From a virus, in the IMG/VR virus record IMGVR_UViG_3300043409_002042, positions 1 to 64,000 of that record: 64,000 nucleotides of DNA; one strand, written 5' to 3'. Numbering within the stretch: position 1 is the stretch's first letter; each line of letters begins with the position of its first letter. The notes beneath the pieces were generated by a model, which ran no database searches, was not told the origin of the DNA, and worked only from the letters and a program-made list of their open reading frames with translations. Positions 42,116-50,481 of this stretch are shown one piece after another. The position numbers and the translations under genes were made by a program.

Positions 42116-42468
42116 CCTCCTGCGTTTTCCCGGCTTTCCCCGTGCCGCTGCAGCTGCCCGGCGGCTATGGTTTGCGGTGCGAGGGGGTCGCCGCCATGGT
42201 TTTGATCGCTGGGTTGTATGCTGTGACGCTGTGGCTGGCGCTGCTGGCCTACTGCGTGATTTTGGGGGCTTCGGTGCTGCCGGTGCTGCTGCTGGCGCCC
42301 GTTTTGATTTCCGGCTTCGTGGCGTTGCTGCTGGGGCTGGACCTGCTTGTTTCCCTGCTTGGCGGCCTGCTTGGTCGGGCTGCTCGGTGGGTGTGGCGCT
42401 CCCTTGCAACCGTCCGATTGTGGCGCTGGGTGCGGCCTGGGGCTGGCCCTGAAAATCGGCCCCTGTAA
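42112..42468 (+). CDS. Small membrane protein, 118 aa
   Basis: ATG overlaps the previous stop (ATGA). Two or three long hydrophobic segments (about residues 26-70, e.g. VLIAGLYAVTLWLALLAYCV and LPVLLLAPVLISGFVALLLG) and a basic tail. Last gene before the terminator at 42489. Confidence 0.6.
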   Translation: MTSCVFPAFPVPLQLPGGYGLRCEGVAAMVLIAGLYAVTLWLALLAYCVILGASVLPVLLLAPVLISGFVALLLGLDLLVSLLGGLLGRAARWVWRSLATVRLWRWVRPGAGPENRPL

Positions 42469-42488
42469 CCCTGACGCTGCGTGCGTCC

Positions 42489-42525
42489 TGAACCCCGGCC
42501 TCGCCACAGGTCGGGGTTTTGTTTT
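42489..42525 (+). terminator. Rho-independent terminator
   Basis: AACCCCG (42489-42495) pairs with CGGGGTT (42510-42516), with CCT/AGG extending the stem inward, followed by TTTGTTTTTG. It ends the 39.3-42.5 kb transcript just before the next late-promoter element. Confidence 0.85.
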
Positions 42526-42547
42526 TGTGCTGCCCGGGGTCGCTTAT

Positions 42548-42565
42548 TGGTCGTGATGGCATGCT
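42548..42565 (+). promoter_or_regulatory. Putative late promoter element, copy 5 (before terminase small-type gene)
   Basis: TGGTCGTGA (42548-42556), three bases, CATGCT (42560-42565). The ATG at 42573 lies 7 bases further on. There is no Shine-Dalgarno sequence between, so a transcript from here would be leaderless or nearly so. Confidence 0.68.
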
Positions 42566-42572
42566 TCGCGCC

Positions 42573-43253
42573 ATGACTACCTCAAACAAACCAATCGAAG
42601 CCCCGGATGGCGGCCTGCCGACCCCGGATCGTGAGCGGGCGATGGTCCCGTGGGACAAGCGCCTGGGTGGCACTGGCGAGCCGCCTGATGAGATTCGGGC
42701 TTCAGCCCGCGCGATGTGGGAGGGCGTGCCGAATTCCTCTGTGGCGTCGGTGTCGGATGAACTCAAGGTGCCAGCGGCGCAGATTCGGGCGTGGAAAAAC
42801 CAGGGCGGCTGGGTGAAGACCCACCTTCGCATGCCCGGAATGTCGCAGCGCGCGCATGAGGCTGCGGACCGCTACACCGAGCAGGTGGCCGAGGCTGTTG
42901 GTGCTGAGCCTGGCGCGAAGGTGCGCGATGCGGATGTGCCGCCTGCGCTGGCGGATAGCGTTGCTCGGTCGGTGTCCGACGACCTGGCGCTTGATGTTCG
43001 CGGCCAGCTGCTGAACCGTCACCGTCAGGAGTGGGGTGTGCCGCGCAAGCTGGCCTATGAGGCCGTGAAGTCTGCGGGCACTCCAGGTTTCGACCCGGTG
43101 GCGGCGTTTGAAAAGGCCAAGCTTGCGAAGATCACCGCCGAAACGCTGACCCTGGTCCAGGGCGGCGAGCGCAAGGCTTATGGGCTCAAGGACGGCGATC
43201 TGGACACCACTGCCGTGCTGATCGACCGCGGCGGCGATGGTGGTGGCGAATGA
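42573..43253 (+). CDS. Terminase small subunit-like protein
   Basis: 226 residues. SSVASVSDELKVPAAQIRAWKNQGGW is a helix-turn-helix typical of small terminases that recognise the packaging site; the C-terminal helix region (AFEKAKLAKITAETLTLVQGGERKAYGL) resembles their oligomerisation part. Location ahead of ParB-methylase and large-terminase genes agrees. ATG 42573 chosen over 42561, because the latter lies inside the promoter hexamer. No ribosome site is visible. Confidence 0.62.
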   Translation: MTTSNKPIEAPDGGLPTPDRERAMVPWDKRLGGTGEPPDEIRASARAMWEGVPNSSVASVSDELKVPAAQIRAWKNQGGWVKTHLRMPGMSQRAHEAADRYTEQVAEAVGAEPGAKVRDADVPPALADSVARSVSDDLALDVRGQLLNRHRQEWGVPRKLAYEAVKSAGTPGFDPVAAFEKAKLAKITAETLTLVQGGERKAYGLKDGDLDTTAVLIDRGGDGGGE

Positions 43254-44755
43254 GCAGCGCGGTTGCGCCGGGGCTGGAGCTGCGCCCGGCTGCTGAGCTG
43301 ATCCCGTATGCGCGGAACTCGAACACGCACCCGCAGTCGCAGCTTGAGAAGCTGAAGGCTTCGCTGCGCGAGTTTGGCTGGACCAACCCGGTTTTGATTG
43401 ATGAGCGCGGCGGCGTGGTGGCTGGGCACGGTCGCCTGCTGGCCTATGGGCAGATGCTCGAGGCCGGTGAGACTGTGCGGTTCCCGAGTGGGGCGGCGAT
43501 CCCGGCTGGCCGTGTGCCGGTGCTGTCGTGCTCGGGGTGGTCGGAGGCGCAGAAGCGGGCCTATGTGATTGCCGACAACAGAATTGCGTCGGATTCTTCG
43601 CTGGATGAGGAGGTGTTGGCGCTGGAGCTGGCGGACCTGAAGGCGCTGGGTTTTGACCTGTCGCTGACCGGTTTGGATGCTGTCGAGCTGGGCGACTTGC
43701 TGGGCGGAGGCGATGACGAGAATGGCGGCGGCGGGCATGGTGATCCGGATTTAGTGCCGGATGTGCCGGAGGTCCCGGTGTCGCGGCGCGGCGACGTGTG
43801 GATTGTTGGTGGTCACCGCGTGATGTGCGGCTCGTCGCTGGAGCCCAATGATTGGGATGTGCTGATGGCGGGCGAGTCCGCCGACTGCGTGTTCACGGAT
43901 CCGCCATACAACGTGGCGATCGGCGAGAAGAACGATGCCATGGCGAAGGCGCAGGGGCGTGGAAAGAGCAAAACCGGCGGCATCTTGAACGACTCGATGG
44001 GCGATGGCGAGTTCTACAAGTTCTTGCTGTCGATGTACCGCTGCGTTCTGGAGGTCATGAAGCCCGGGGCGTCGATCTACGTGTACCACGCTGACAGCGA
44101 GGGGATCAATTTCCGGACGGCTTTCCGTGATGCGGGGTTCAAGCTGCAGAGCTGCCTGACCTGGAAGAAGAACACGTTTGTGCTGTCGCGCTGGGACCAC
44201 CACCCGATTTCTGAGCCGTGCCTGTACGGCTGGAAGCCTGGGGCTGGCCACAAGTGGTACGGTGGCCGCAAGCAGAGCACGTTTGTGGACCTGGGGGATG
44301 GCAGTCCGTTTCACAAGCAGGATGACGGCACGTGGGCGGTGACCTGGGGGGATCAGGTGTTCGTGGTGTCGGGTGATGCGCGCGTGGAGGTTTTGGCGTC
44401 GTCGATGATTTCTGAGCCCAAGCCTGCGCGCTCGGACCTGCACCCGACGATGAAGCCGGTGATGCTGGTGCGTCGGCACCTGCGAAACTCGGCGCAGCCT
44501 GGTGATCTGGTGGTGGATGCCTTTGGCGGCTCGGGTACGACGATGCTGGCTGCTCACGAGGAGCGGATGTTGTCGCGGCTGATGGAGCTGGATCCGAAGT
44601 ATGTCGATGTGATCTGCCGCCGGATGTGGGCGTTCTCGGGTCTGCGCCCGGTGCATGCCGTGACTGGGGAGCCGTTCCCTGGCGAGGGTGAGTTTCGGTC
44701 TGCTGACCTGGTGGTGGGCCCTTCGGATGCTGCCGATGATGGGGGGCCGTTCTGA
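43250..44755 (+). CDS. ParB-like domain fused to DNA methyltransferase
   Basis: 501 residues. The N-terminal ~170 residues are a ParB/Srx-type domain (LIPYARNSNTHPQSQLEKLKASL; DERGGVVAGHGRLLAY; GWSEAQKRAYVIADNRI). Then a DNA methylase with VFTDPPYNVAIGEKND (catalytic DPPY, about 218), and near the C-terminus LHPTMKPVMLVRRHL and LVVDAFGGSGTTMLAAHEE (SAM-binding). The order DPPY before the SAM motif marks a beta-class N6-adenine or N4-cytosine methylase. Such fusions sit beside terminase genes in many phages and may mark DNA for packaging or protection. Confidence 0.93.
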   Translation: MSSAVAPGLELRPAAELIPYARNSNTHPQSQLEKLKASLREFGWTNPVLIDERGGVVAGHGRLLAYGQMLEAGETVRFPSGAAIPAGRVPVLSCSGWSEAQKRAYVIADNRIASDSSLDEEVLALELADLKALGFDLSLTGLDAVELGDLLGGGDDENGGGGHGDPDLVPDVPEVPVSRRGDVWIVGGHRVMCGSSLEPNDWDVLMAGESADCVFTDPPYNVAIGEKNDAMAKAQGRGKSKTGGILNDSMGDGEFYKFLLSMYRCVLEVMKPGASIYVYHADSEGINFRTAFRDAGFKLQSCLTWKKNTFVLSRWDHHPISEPCLYGWKPGAGHKWYGGRKQSTFVDLGDGSPFHKQDDGTWAVTWGDQVFVVSGDARVEVLASSMISEPKPARSDLHPTMKPVMLVRRHLRNSAQPGDLVVDAFGGSGTTMLAAHEERMLSRLMELDPKYVDVICRRMWAFSGLRPVHAVTGEPFPGEGEFRSADLVVGPSDAADDGGPF

Positions 44756-45102
44756 TGGCGGCCGCCGAGGATGCTGGTGGTGGTGCGCCGACGCCGGCGG
44801 ACGTGGAGCGCCAGAAGCGGCAGGAGAGGCGCAACCGTCGGTTTGGTGTGGTGCTGGTGCAGATTGAGGGTTTTCCGTTGGTGGACCCTGGGCGGCGGCT
44901 GGTGTTTGACGTGAGGTCGTCGGAGTCGCGGGCGCGCAAGATGGTGGCGCGGATGGCGGTGCGGATGCCGGAGCACCGGTGGTCGCACGAGATGATGAAG
45001 TCGGAGGACATCAAGCGGCTGAGGCGTGCGCCGTTCATTTCGCCGGAGGCTGGGATGCGGGTTTCGCTGCACGACGCGAGGTCGGTGTCTGTGGGGTCGT
45101 GA
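44755..45102 (+). CDS. Phage protein, 115 aa, basic
   Basis: Highly basic (RQKRQERRNRRFGVVLVQIEG; SRARKMVARMAVRMPEHRW). Contains FPLVDPGRRLVFDVRSSESRARK, strand-helix, possibly nucleic-acid binding. Its stop is inside a late-promoter element. The ATG shares a base with the methylase stop. Function unknown. Confidence 0.6.
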   Translation: MAAAEDAGGGAPTPADVERQKRQERRNRRFGVVLVQIEGFPLVDPGRRLVFDVRSSESRARKMVARMAVRMPEHRWSHEMMKSEDIKRLRRAPFISPEAGMRVSLHDARSVSVGS

Positions 45103-45111
45103 CCTAACAAT
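45094..45111 (+). promoter_or_regulatory. Putative late promoter element, copy 6 (before polyvalent protein)
   Basis: GGGTCGTGA (45094-45102), three bases, AACAAT (45106-45111). ATG at 45118 follows after exactly 6 bases, with no Shine-Dalgarno sequence, matching a leaderless start. Confidence 0.65.
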
Positions 45112-45117
45112 CGGTTT

Positions 45118-48100
45118 ATGAACGCACCTGTCCCCCCTCGTTTGGTTTTATTTTTGAAGGCGCTGCCTGGCGCGAAGATTGCGCACCAGTCTGGGTACGC
45201 GCTTTACGGCGGCCGGTGGCACAAGATCACGCCGGACAAGCCTGCGCCGAAGGGTGCGCCGGTGGCTGCGCATCCGGAGGCTGGTGGTGTGCATGCTGGG
45301 GCGAAGCACTTCACGGATGAGCAGTGGGCTCAGTTGAAGCTGCCGCCTGAGAATGTGAATGCTGGAAGCCACAATGCGGCGGTCGACAAGCTCAAGCAGA
45401 TGAGCGAGGCCGGGCACGTCACGGGGATTCTTGGCGCTGGTTACGGCGTCAACACCTATGGCAAAAAGCAAGCGATCATTGCCAACCAGTTGCTCAAGCT
45501 GCACGGAAGCCAGCACCAGGTGGTGTCTGGGCAGAAGGCTGGTGAGCATGCGGCGGTCCAGGGCACGGCAGGCGCCGCGCTGGCCCACAAGGATGCGGTG
45601 CTGCAGGAGGCGATCGACCACCTGAAGGCCGACGAGAAGCAGTCTGGCATGCCTGCTGGCGAGAAGGCGGAGGACGCTGCGCTGGTGTCCAAGCTGGAGT
45701 CAGCGGTGGCGGTGCAGCCGGTGGTGACGTCCGTCGCGGATCAGGTGATGGCTGCTGGCCTTAAGGTGTACACCGCAGCAAACGGTGACGTCTACGTTGG
45801 TTCGGCTTTCAGTGACAACCCGAAGATTTTCACGGATGCGCAGAAGGCGGATGCCGTGATTGCAAAGCTAAAGGATGCGGGGCTTGTTGGCCTTAAGTCT
45901 GGTGCTTTTGTCAAGGTTCAGGCGGCGGCAAAGGCTGCTGAGCCAGCGCAGCCTGCAAAGGACGCCCCTAAGGTTTCGTCTTCAAAAGACTTTTCTGTTG
46001 GTGGTGTGAATTTTGTTGCCGTAAAGAAGCAAAGTCCGAACGGCGAATACTGGATTCCGTCCGTCAAGGAAACCGGTCAGGAAATACCGCACCAGCATTA
46101 CGGCTCTATAAAAGGCATGTGGAGCGATTTATCGCAAGTCGCAAAGATAAAAGGCGACAAGTTCGCTCAGAGTGTGGGGGTTCAGCAGCCGGTGGGTGCT
46201 GCCCCTGGCACGCTGACCGCCGACCAGCTGGGCAAGCTGCAGAGCATCCCCTGGTTCAAGTTGAAGCTACCGGACTCGAACACGAACGCCAAGAGCCACA
46301 ATGCGGCGTTGGCGAAGATTGAGGCCATGGCGTTTGCTGGTGATGTTGCTGGGTTGCAGGCGTTTGTGGCTGCGAAGGCTGGGTCCAAGCAGACGTATGC
46401 GAAGAAGCAGGCTTTGACGGCGCAGACGGCGCTGGCTGCGCTGGAAGTTTCTGATGGTGGACAGACCGGCGGTGCTGGTACCCCTCCGGCTGCTGGCACG
46501 TATGAGCACAATGGTTCAACAAAGCCGATCGGCCTCAAGGATGATGCGTCTGGCACGCTTTCGTCGGCTGCGACTGGTTGGTTGCATGGGTACCAGTGGG
46601 GCGTTGATGCGCCTGATGGTAATGTGAAAAACCCGCTGCCTTCGGATGCGGTCCTGGTGGAGTTGGGGACTTACGTTGGCAAGTCTCCCGTGAAGTTGTA
46701 CCGGGCAGTTTCTCTTGATTCAAACGATGACGGCAAGCTGATTGAGTCTTGGTCGCGTTTTGAGAAGTATGCCAGCGACCTTGTTCAGTCGGGCGCTGAG
46801 CTTGGTCAAAAAATGAAGGTTATATCAAAGGTTTTTGATCCTTCGGACATCGTTGTTGACACGACCAAACTGCCCAAGAAGTTTCATGATGCGAACGATT
46901 CCGGGACTCAGGCGGAGGTGGTCGTCGCTCTTGGTGCGTTCAAGGCGCATATGGCCTCTGTTCGTGGCGGTGGTGTGGCGGCTGCGGTGCCCGCCCCGCC
47001 GGGCCTTCCTGCTGGTTGGGGTGGCGCGATCAATGGCGTGGCGACCAAGCCGGGGCCCGGTGGTGGGATTGTCGACAAGAACGCGGCTGGCCTTGGTTGG
47101 TTTGCGATTGCGCACGATGAGGGCAAGGCGGCGGCGCTGAAAGGAAAGTTTTTCCCGACGCAGCAGGCTGCGATTGATGCGCTGGAGGGGGCGGTGCCTG
47201 TCCCTGTGGCTCCCGCGCCGAAGCCCACCCGGACCACCTCACAAGTGTTCCACAACACCACCAAGGGCCACAGCAAGTCGTGGTCGGTGTCGGTCAGTGG
47301 CTCCAAGTTGAAGACCGAGTACGGCAAGATCGGCGGCACGCAGCAGTCGACGGTGAAGGATTTGGGGACGCCGGATGCCGCCAAGGCGGCGATGGCGACG
47401 CTGATCAAGCAGAAGACCTCGAGTGGGTATGTTTCGAAGGGGGCGGGTGTGCACGTCCACGGCGCCGCCGCTGCGGCTGAAACCGGCCCGAAGGATGGCG
47501 ACACCAAGCAGGGCGCGGACGGCACGCTGGTGTTCAAGGATGGTCACTGGCACAAGCAGGGGAAGTTTGAGCTACCGAAGTTGACTGATTTGTTGGCGGC
47601 TGAGGAGGCCGCCGGTGGTGCGTGGGATTATGAGCCCAGCGACCCGGCTTTTAATGGTCATCCGACTCTGATGATGCACGCGCCTGGTGGCAGCACAGTC
47701 TACATTGCCAAGACCGATGATGGGTACCAGGTTGGTGAGTTTGACGCCGACGTCAACCCGGTGGGCCTGAACGACTTTGGCAGCCTGCCAGACGCCGTGG
47801 CGCACCTCAAGTCTGGCGCCCATGGCGGCGCTGTGCCGCCCGATTCCGAGCTTGCTAAGTTTGGGGATGCTGGGTGGACGCCTGGTTCGGTCCCCACAGG
47901 CTGGGATGCCATACAGCCTCCTGATTTCAGCGACGACAAGACCAAATGGGGCAAGGTTTACAGCGATGCCGCAGTCAGTTTGCTTGCCCACATGAAAGCT
48001 GGTGGCAGCTTGTCGGAGTACGTGACGGCGCACAAAACGGGGGCTAAGGCGGGCGGGTTCACGGTCAAGATCAACGGTTTCAAACTTGTGATGACGCCAA

Positions 48101-49974
48101 GTACAACCGAGGCCCGCCGGGTCAAGATGATGGCGTTCATCAAGCAGTTGCAGGAAATGAAGCCGGGTAAAACGGCTAAGTCGGCGGCAAAGAAAGTGTC
48201 GCCACCGCCCCCCGCTTTCGTCGACGGCGTGCAGTCCATGGACACCTGGACGCAAACCGGCCCGCAGGCTGGCAGCAACCCGGGCGGCAAGTTCCGGGAT
48301 CCTGACGGTCAGGAGTGGTACTGCAAGTTCCCAGCGGATGCCGACACGGCCAAGTCTGAGGTGTTGGCGGCCAAGCTGTACGGTCTGGCTGGTCTGGCTG
48401 GGCAGGACGCCAAGCTGGTAAACAAGGGTGGCAAGATCGGTATTGCGAGCCGCTGGCAGGATGTGTCGAAGGCGTCCAGCGCGAAGGCTTTGACCAAGGT
48501 GCCGGGGGTGATTGATGGGTTTGCCACCGATGCTTGGCTGGGCAACTGGGACGTGGTCGGCATGGGCATGGATAATCTGCAGATCGGGGGCGATGGCAAG
48601 GCTGTGCGTGTGGATGCCGGCGGCAGTCTGGAGTATCGGGCCCAGGGCGAGAAGAAGCCGTTTGGCTCCAAGGTGGAAGAGATCGACACGCTGCTGGATT
48701 CGGGGAAAAACGCGCATTCGGCGGCCGTGTTCTCGGGGATTACCAAGGCGGACATGACGGCCAGCGTGGCGCGCGTGCTGAAAATCAGCGACGTTGCCAT
48801 TCGCGCGATGGTGAACAGTTTCGGCCCTGGTGATGCAGATGCCAAGGCAAAGTTGGCCGACACGCTGATTGCCCGCAAGAAGGACCTTGCGAAGCGGTTT
48901 CCTGCCGCGGCGAAGGCCAAGAAGGCGGTTGTGTTCAAGCCGGAGAAGCTCAGCGAGCCTCCGTCGTTCCTGAATTGGGGTGGTTCTGGCAAGTCGGGCC
49001 CGTCGAGCAAGGAGTTTGTCAACAATGCAAACGATGACGCTGTGCAGGCGATCTTTGCGGCTGCGAAAACCGGGGACCTGAAAGCGATTGAAGGTTTGAA
49101 GTTGCCGGTGTTCGACAAGGACACGGGCCAGCAGACCGGGATGGTGGGTGCGCTGCAGCACCCCAGTCAGCACGTCAAGGGCTACGCGCAGCAGGCGATC
49201 AACGAGATCAACTACCAACTGAACCCACCCAAGCGGTTCAGGTTTGATGGCGGACACCCGTTGTCGGCGCTGAATGCTGCATTCCCTGCGCACGGCGGGG
49301 CGCAAAGCAGCGCGTGCGCGCAGAAGGTGGCAAAGTTCATCCTTCTTGGGGAGCCCGGTGTCGTCAAGTTGGCCGATGTTGGGTTGCCTGAGAAGATCAC
49401 GCATGCTGAGGGTGGGGGCGCGTTGTCGGCGTCAACTTATGCGGCGGCATCCAAGGCGGCATTCGCCAAGATGCCGGAAACGCAGAAGCAGGCGATCAAA
49501 GGTTACACGGGTAGTTCGTACCATGCGATGAATGGTTCGCTGTGGTCTGGTAACCCATCGGGTGCTGCCAAGGCTGCGGGCGAAGCCTTAAAAACGCTGG
49601 GCCATGACATTCAGCCCGGCACGGTTTTGTCTCGGAAGATCAGCCTTCACGGATCTGACCTTGAAGCGTTACTCAAGTCGCAGGGTAAGATTTTGCAGGA
49701 GCCTGCTATCATGTCAACGTCTATCCGCCCGTCGTCGTGGAGTGGCAACGTCCATCTCAAGATGCACGTCGGCCCTGGTGTGAAGGGTTTGTGGGTTGGG
49801 CATGGTTCTGCTGCGTCTGGTGGTGCAATGTCAAAGCACGCCGGTGAGGACGAGATGATTTTGCCGCCCGGTACCCGGTTGCTGATTCTTGGCTCAAGGA
49901 CTGGTGGTAAAGATGCGGACGGTTTTGGCGGCAGTACATCGCACGTTGTTGAGTGCGTAATCTTGCCAACGTGA
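45118..49974 (+). CDS. Giant polyvalent virion-type protein: WGR, kinase-like and ADP-ribosyltransferase regions
   Basis: 1,618 residues, low in Cys. In order: N-terminal SGYALYGGRWHKI module (~26-50); a ~70-residue repeat with NAGSHNAAVDKL...TYGKKQA (~65-135), again at ~367-445 and degenerately at ~1306-1365; an ADP-ribosyltransferase-like region (~470-620; LYRAV, SWS, QAEVVV); a WGR-like domain (~705-772; SWSVSVSGSKLKTEYGKIGG); a kinase-like domain (~1039-1280; YCKFP, GNWDVV, VRVDAGGSL), resembling a HipA/PI-kinase fold; and a C-terminal ADP-ribosyltransferase with Arg in LSRKIS (~1505), MSTS (~1534) and E-x-E in GEDEMIL (~1577-1579). Polyvalent proteins of this kind are thought to be injected with phage DNA to disarm the host. 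Domain calls are by motif. Confidence 0.75.
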   Translation: MNAPVPPRLVLFLKALPGAKIAHQSGYALYGGRWHKITPDKPAPKGAPVAAHPEAGGVHAGAKHFTDEQWAQLKLPPENVNAGSHNAAVDKLKQMSEAGHVTGILGAGYGVNTYGKKQAIIANQLLKLHGSQHQVVSGQKAGEHAAVQGTAGAALAHKDAVLQEAIDHLKADEKQSGMPAGEKAEDAALVSKLESAVAVQPVVTSVADQVMAAGLKVYTAANGDVYVGSAFSDNPKIFTDAQKADAVIAKLKDAGLVGLKSGAFVKVQAAAKAAEPAQPAKDAPKVSSSKDFSVGGVNFVAVKKQSPNGEYWIPSVKETGQEIPHQHYGSIKGMWSDLSQVAKIKGDKFAQSVGVQQPVGAAPGTLTADQLGKLQSIPWFKLKLPDSNTNAKSHNAALAKIEAMAFAGDVAGLQAFVAAKAGSKQTYAKKQALTAQTALAALEVSDGGQTGGAGTPPAAGTYEHNGSTKPIGLKDDASGTLSSAATGWLHGYQWGVDAPDGNVKNPLPSDAVLVELGTYVGKSPVKLYRAVSLDSNDDGKLIESWSRFEKYASDLVQSGAELGQKMKVISKVFDPSDIVVDTTKLPKKFHDANDSGTQAEVVVALGAFKAHMASVRGGGVAAAVPAPPGLPAGWGGAINGVATKPGPGGGIVDKNAAGLGWFAIAHDEGKAAALKGKFFPTQQAAIDALEGAVPVPVAPAPKPTRTTSQVFHNTTKGHSKSWSVSVSGSKLKTEYGKIGGTQQSTVKDLGTPDAAKAAMATLIKQKTSSGYVSKGAGVHVHGAAAAAETGPKDGDTKQGADGTLVFKDGHWHKQGKFELPKLTDLLAAEEAAGGAWDYEPSDPAFNGHPTLMMHAPGGSTVYIAKTDDGYQVGEFDADVNPVGLNDFGSLPDAVAHLKSGAHGGAVPPDSELAKFGDAGWTPGSVPTGWDAIQPPDFSDDKTKWGKVYSDAAVSLLAHMKAGGSLSEYVTAHKTGAKAGGFTVKINGFKLVMTPSTTEARRVKMMAFIKQLQEMKPGKTAKSAAKKVSPPPPAFVDGVQSMDTWTQTGPQAGSNPGGKFRDPDGQEWYCKFPADADTAKSEVLAAKLYGLAGLAGQDAKLVNKGGKIGIASRWQDVSKASSAKALTKVPGVIDGFATDAWLGNWDVVGMGMDNLQIGGDGKAVRVDAGGSLEYRAQGEKKPFGSKVEEIDTLLDSGKNAHSAAVFSGITKADMTASVARVLKISDVAIRAMVNSFGPGDADAKAKLADTLIARKKDLAKRFPAAAKAKKAVVFKPEKLSEPPSFLNWGGSGKSGPSSKEFVNNANDDAVQAIFAAAKTGDLKAIEGLKLPVFDKDTGQQTGMVGALQHPSQHVKGYAQQAINEINYQLNPPKRFRFDGGHPLSALNAAFPAHGGAQSSACAQKVAKFILLGEPGVVKLADVGLPEKITHAEGGGALSASTYAAASKAAFAKMPETQKQAIKGYTGSSYHAMNGSLWSGNPSGAAKAAGEALKTLGHDIQPGTVLSRKISLHGSDLEALLKSQGKILQEPAIMSTSIRPSSWSGNVHLKMHVGPGVKGLWVGHGSAASGGAMSKHAGEDEMILPPGTRLLILGSRTGGKDADGFGGSTSHVVECVILPT

Positions 49975-49986
49975 TGGGGGATTCCA

Positions 49987-50481
49987 ATGACTGAAAAACT
50001 AGACCGCCACACGGACCCCTCGGGTCTGGTGGCTTCGCTGGGCGAGGCAGGTGGGCCTCAGTTCCTGGGGGACACTGCTGTTGTCGAGCGCCTGGTGCGC
50101 CAGTTTGTGGCCGACGTGGTCACACGCTACGACGAGGTGGGGCATGGCGTGCTGACGCCGAACGATGCGGCGAATGCGGACCGTGAGGCTTGTTTCCGTA
50201 TGGCGCATGTGTTCTCGGGCCTGGATCCGGCCTACACCGCCATGCGCGGCTGGACAGGGGCTGGGCTTGCGGCGCACCTGCGCAACTCGATGGCCGCCGA
50301 GCTGGCCGAGTCCGATGATGATGCCAATGTGATCGCCCAGGCGTTTGCCGTGCTGGTGCATGCGGTCTACGACGCCCTGCGCGTGTCGGCCACGGCCAAC
50401 GAGGCTTCGGTGATGCAGACCGTTGAGCGCGCCGTGCAGTCGCTGTCGCGGTCCCTTGTGGGGGTGGTGGGCAATGACTGA
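49987..50481 (+). CDS. Phage protein, 164 aa, helical
   Basis: Follows the polyvalent protein by 12 bases. Mostly alpha-helical: VVERLVRQFVADVVTRYDEVGHG at the front and SVMQTVERAVQSLSRSLVGVV at the end. No catalytic motif. Its position among packaging and injected-protein genes suggests a virion or head-assembly role. Overlaps the NUDIX gene by 8 bases. Confidence 0.6.
   Translation: MTEKLDRHTDPSGLVASLGEAGGPQFLGDTAVVERLVRQFVADVVTRYDEVGHGVLTPNDAANADREACFRMAHVFSGLDPAYTAMRGWTGAGLAAHLRNSMAAELAESDDDANVIAQAFAVLVHAVYDALRVSATANEASVMQTVERAVQSLSRSLVGVVGND

Noticed and set aside
41123-42832. 569-codon reverse ORF across the small membrane genes
   Set aside because: Gln/Pro/Arg/Lys low-complexity translation typical of antisense of hydrophobic GC-rich genes.
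47572-49404. 610-codon reverse ORF opposite the polyvalent protein
   Set aside because: Low-complexity Arg/His/Leu translation, no ribosome site, fully inside a supported + strand gene.
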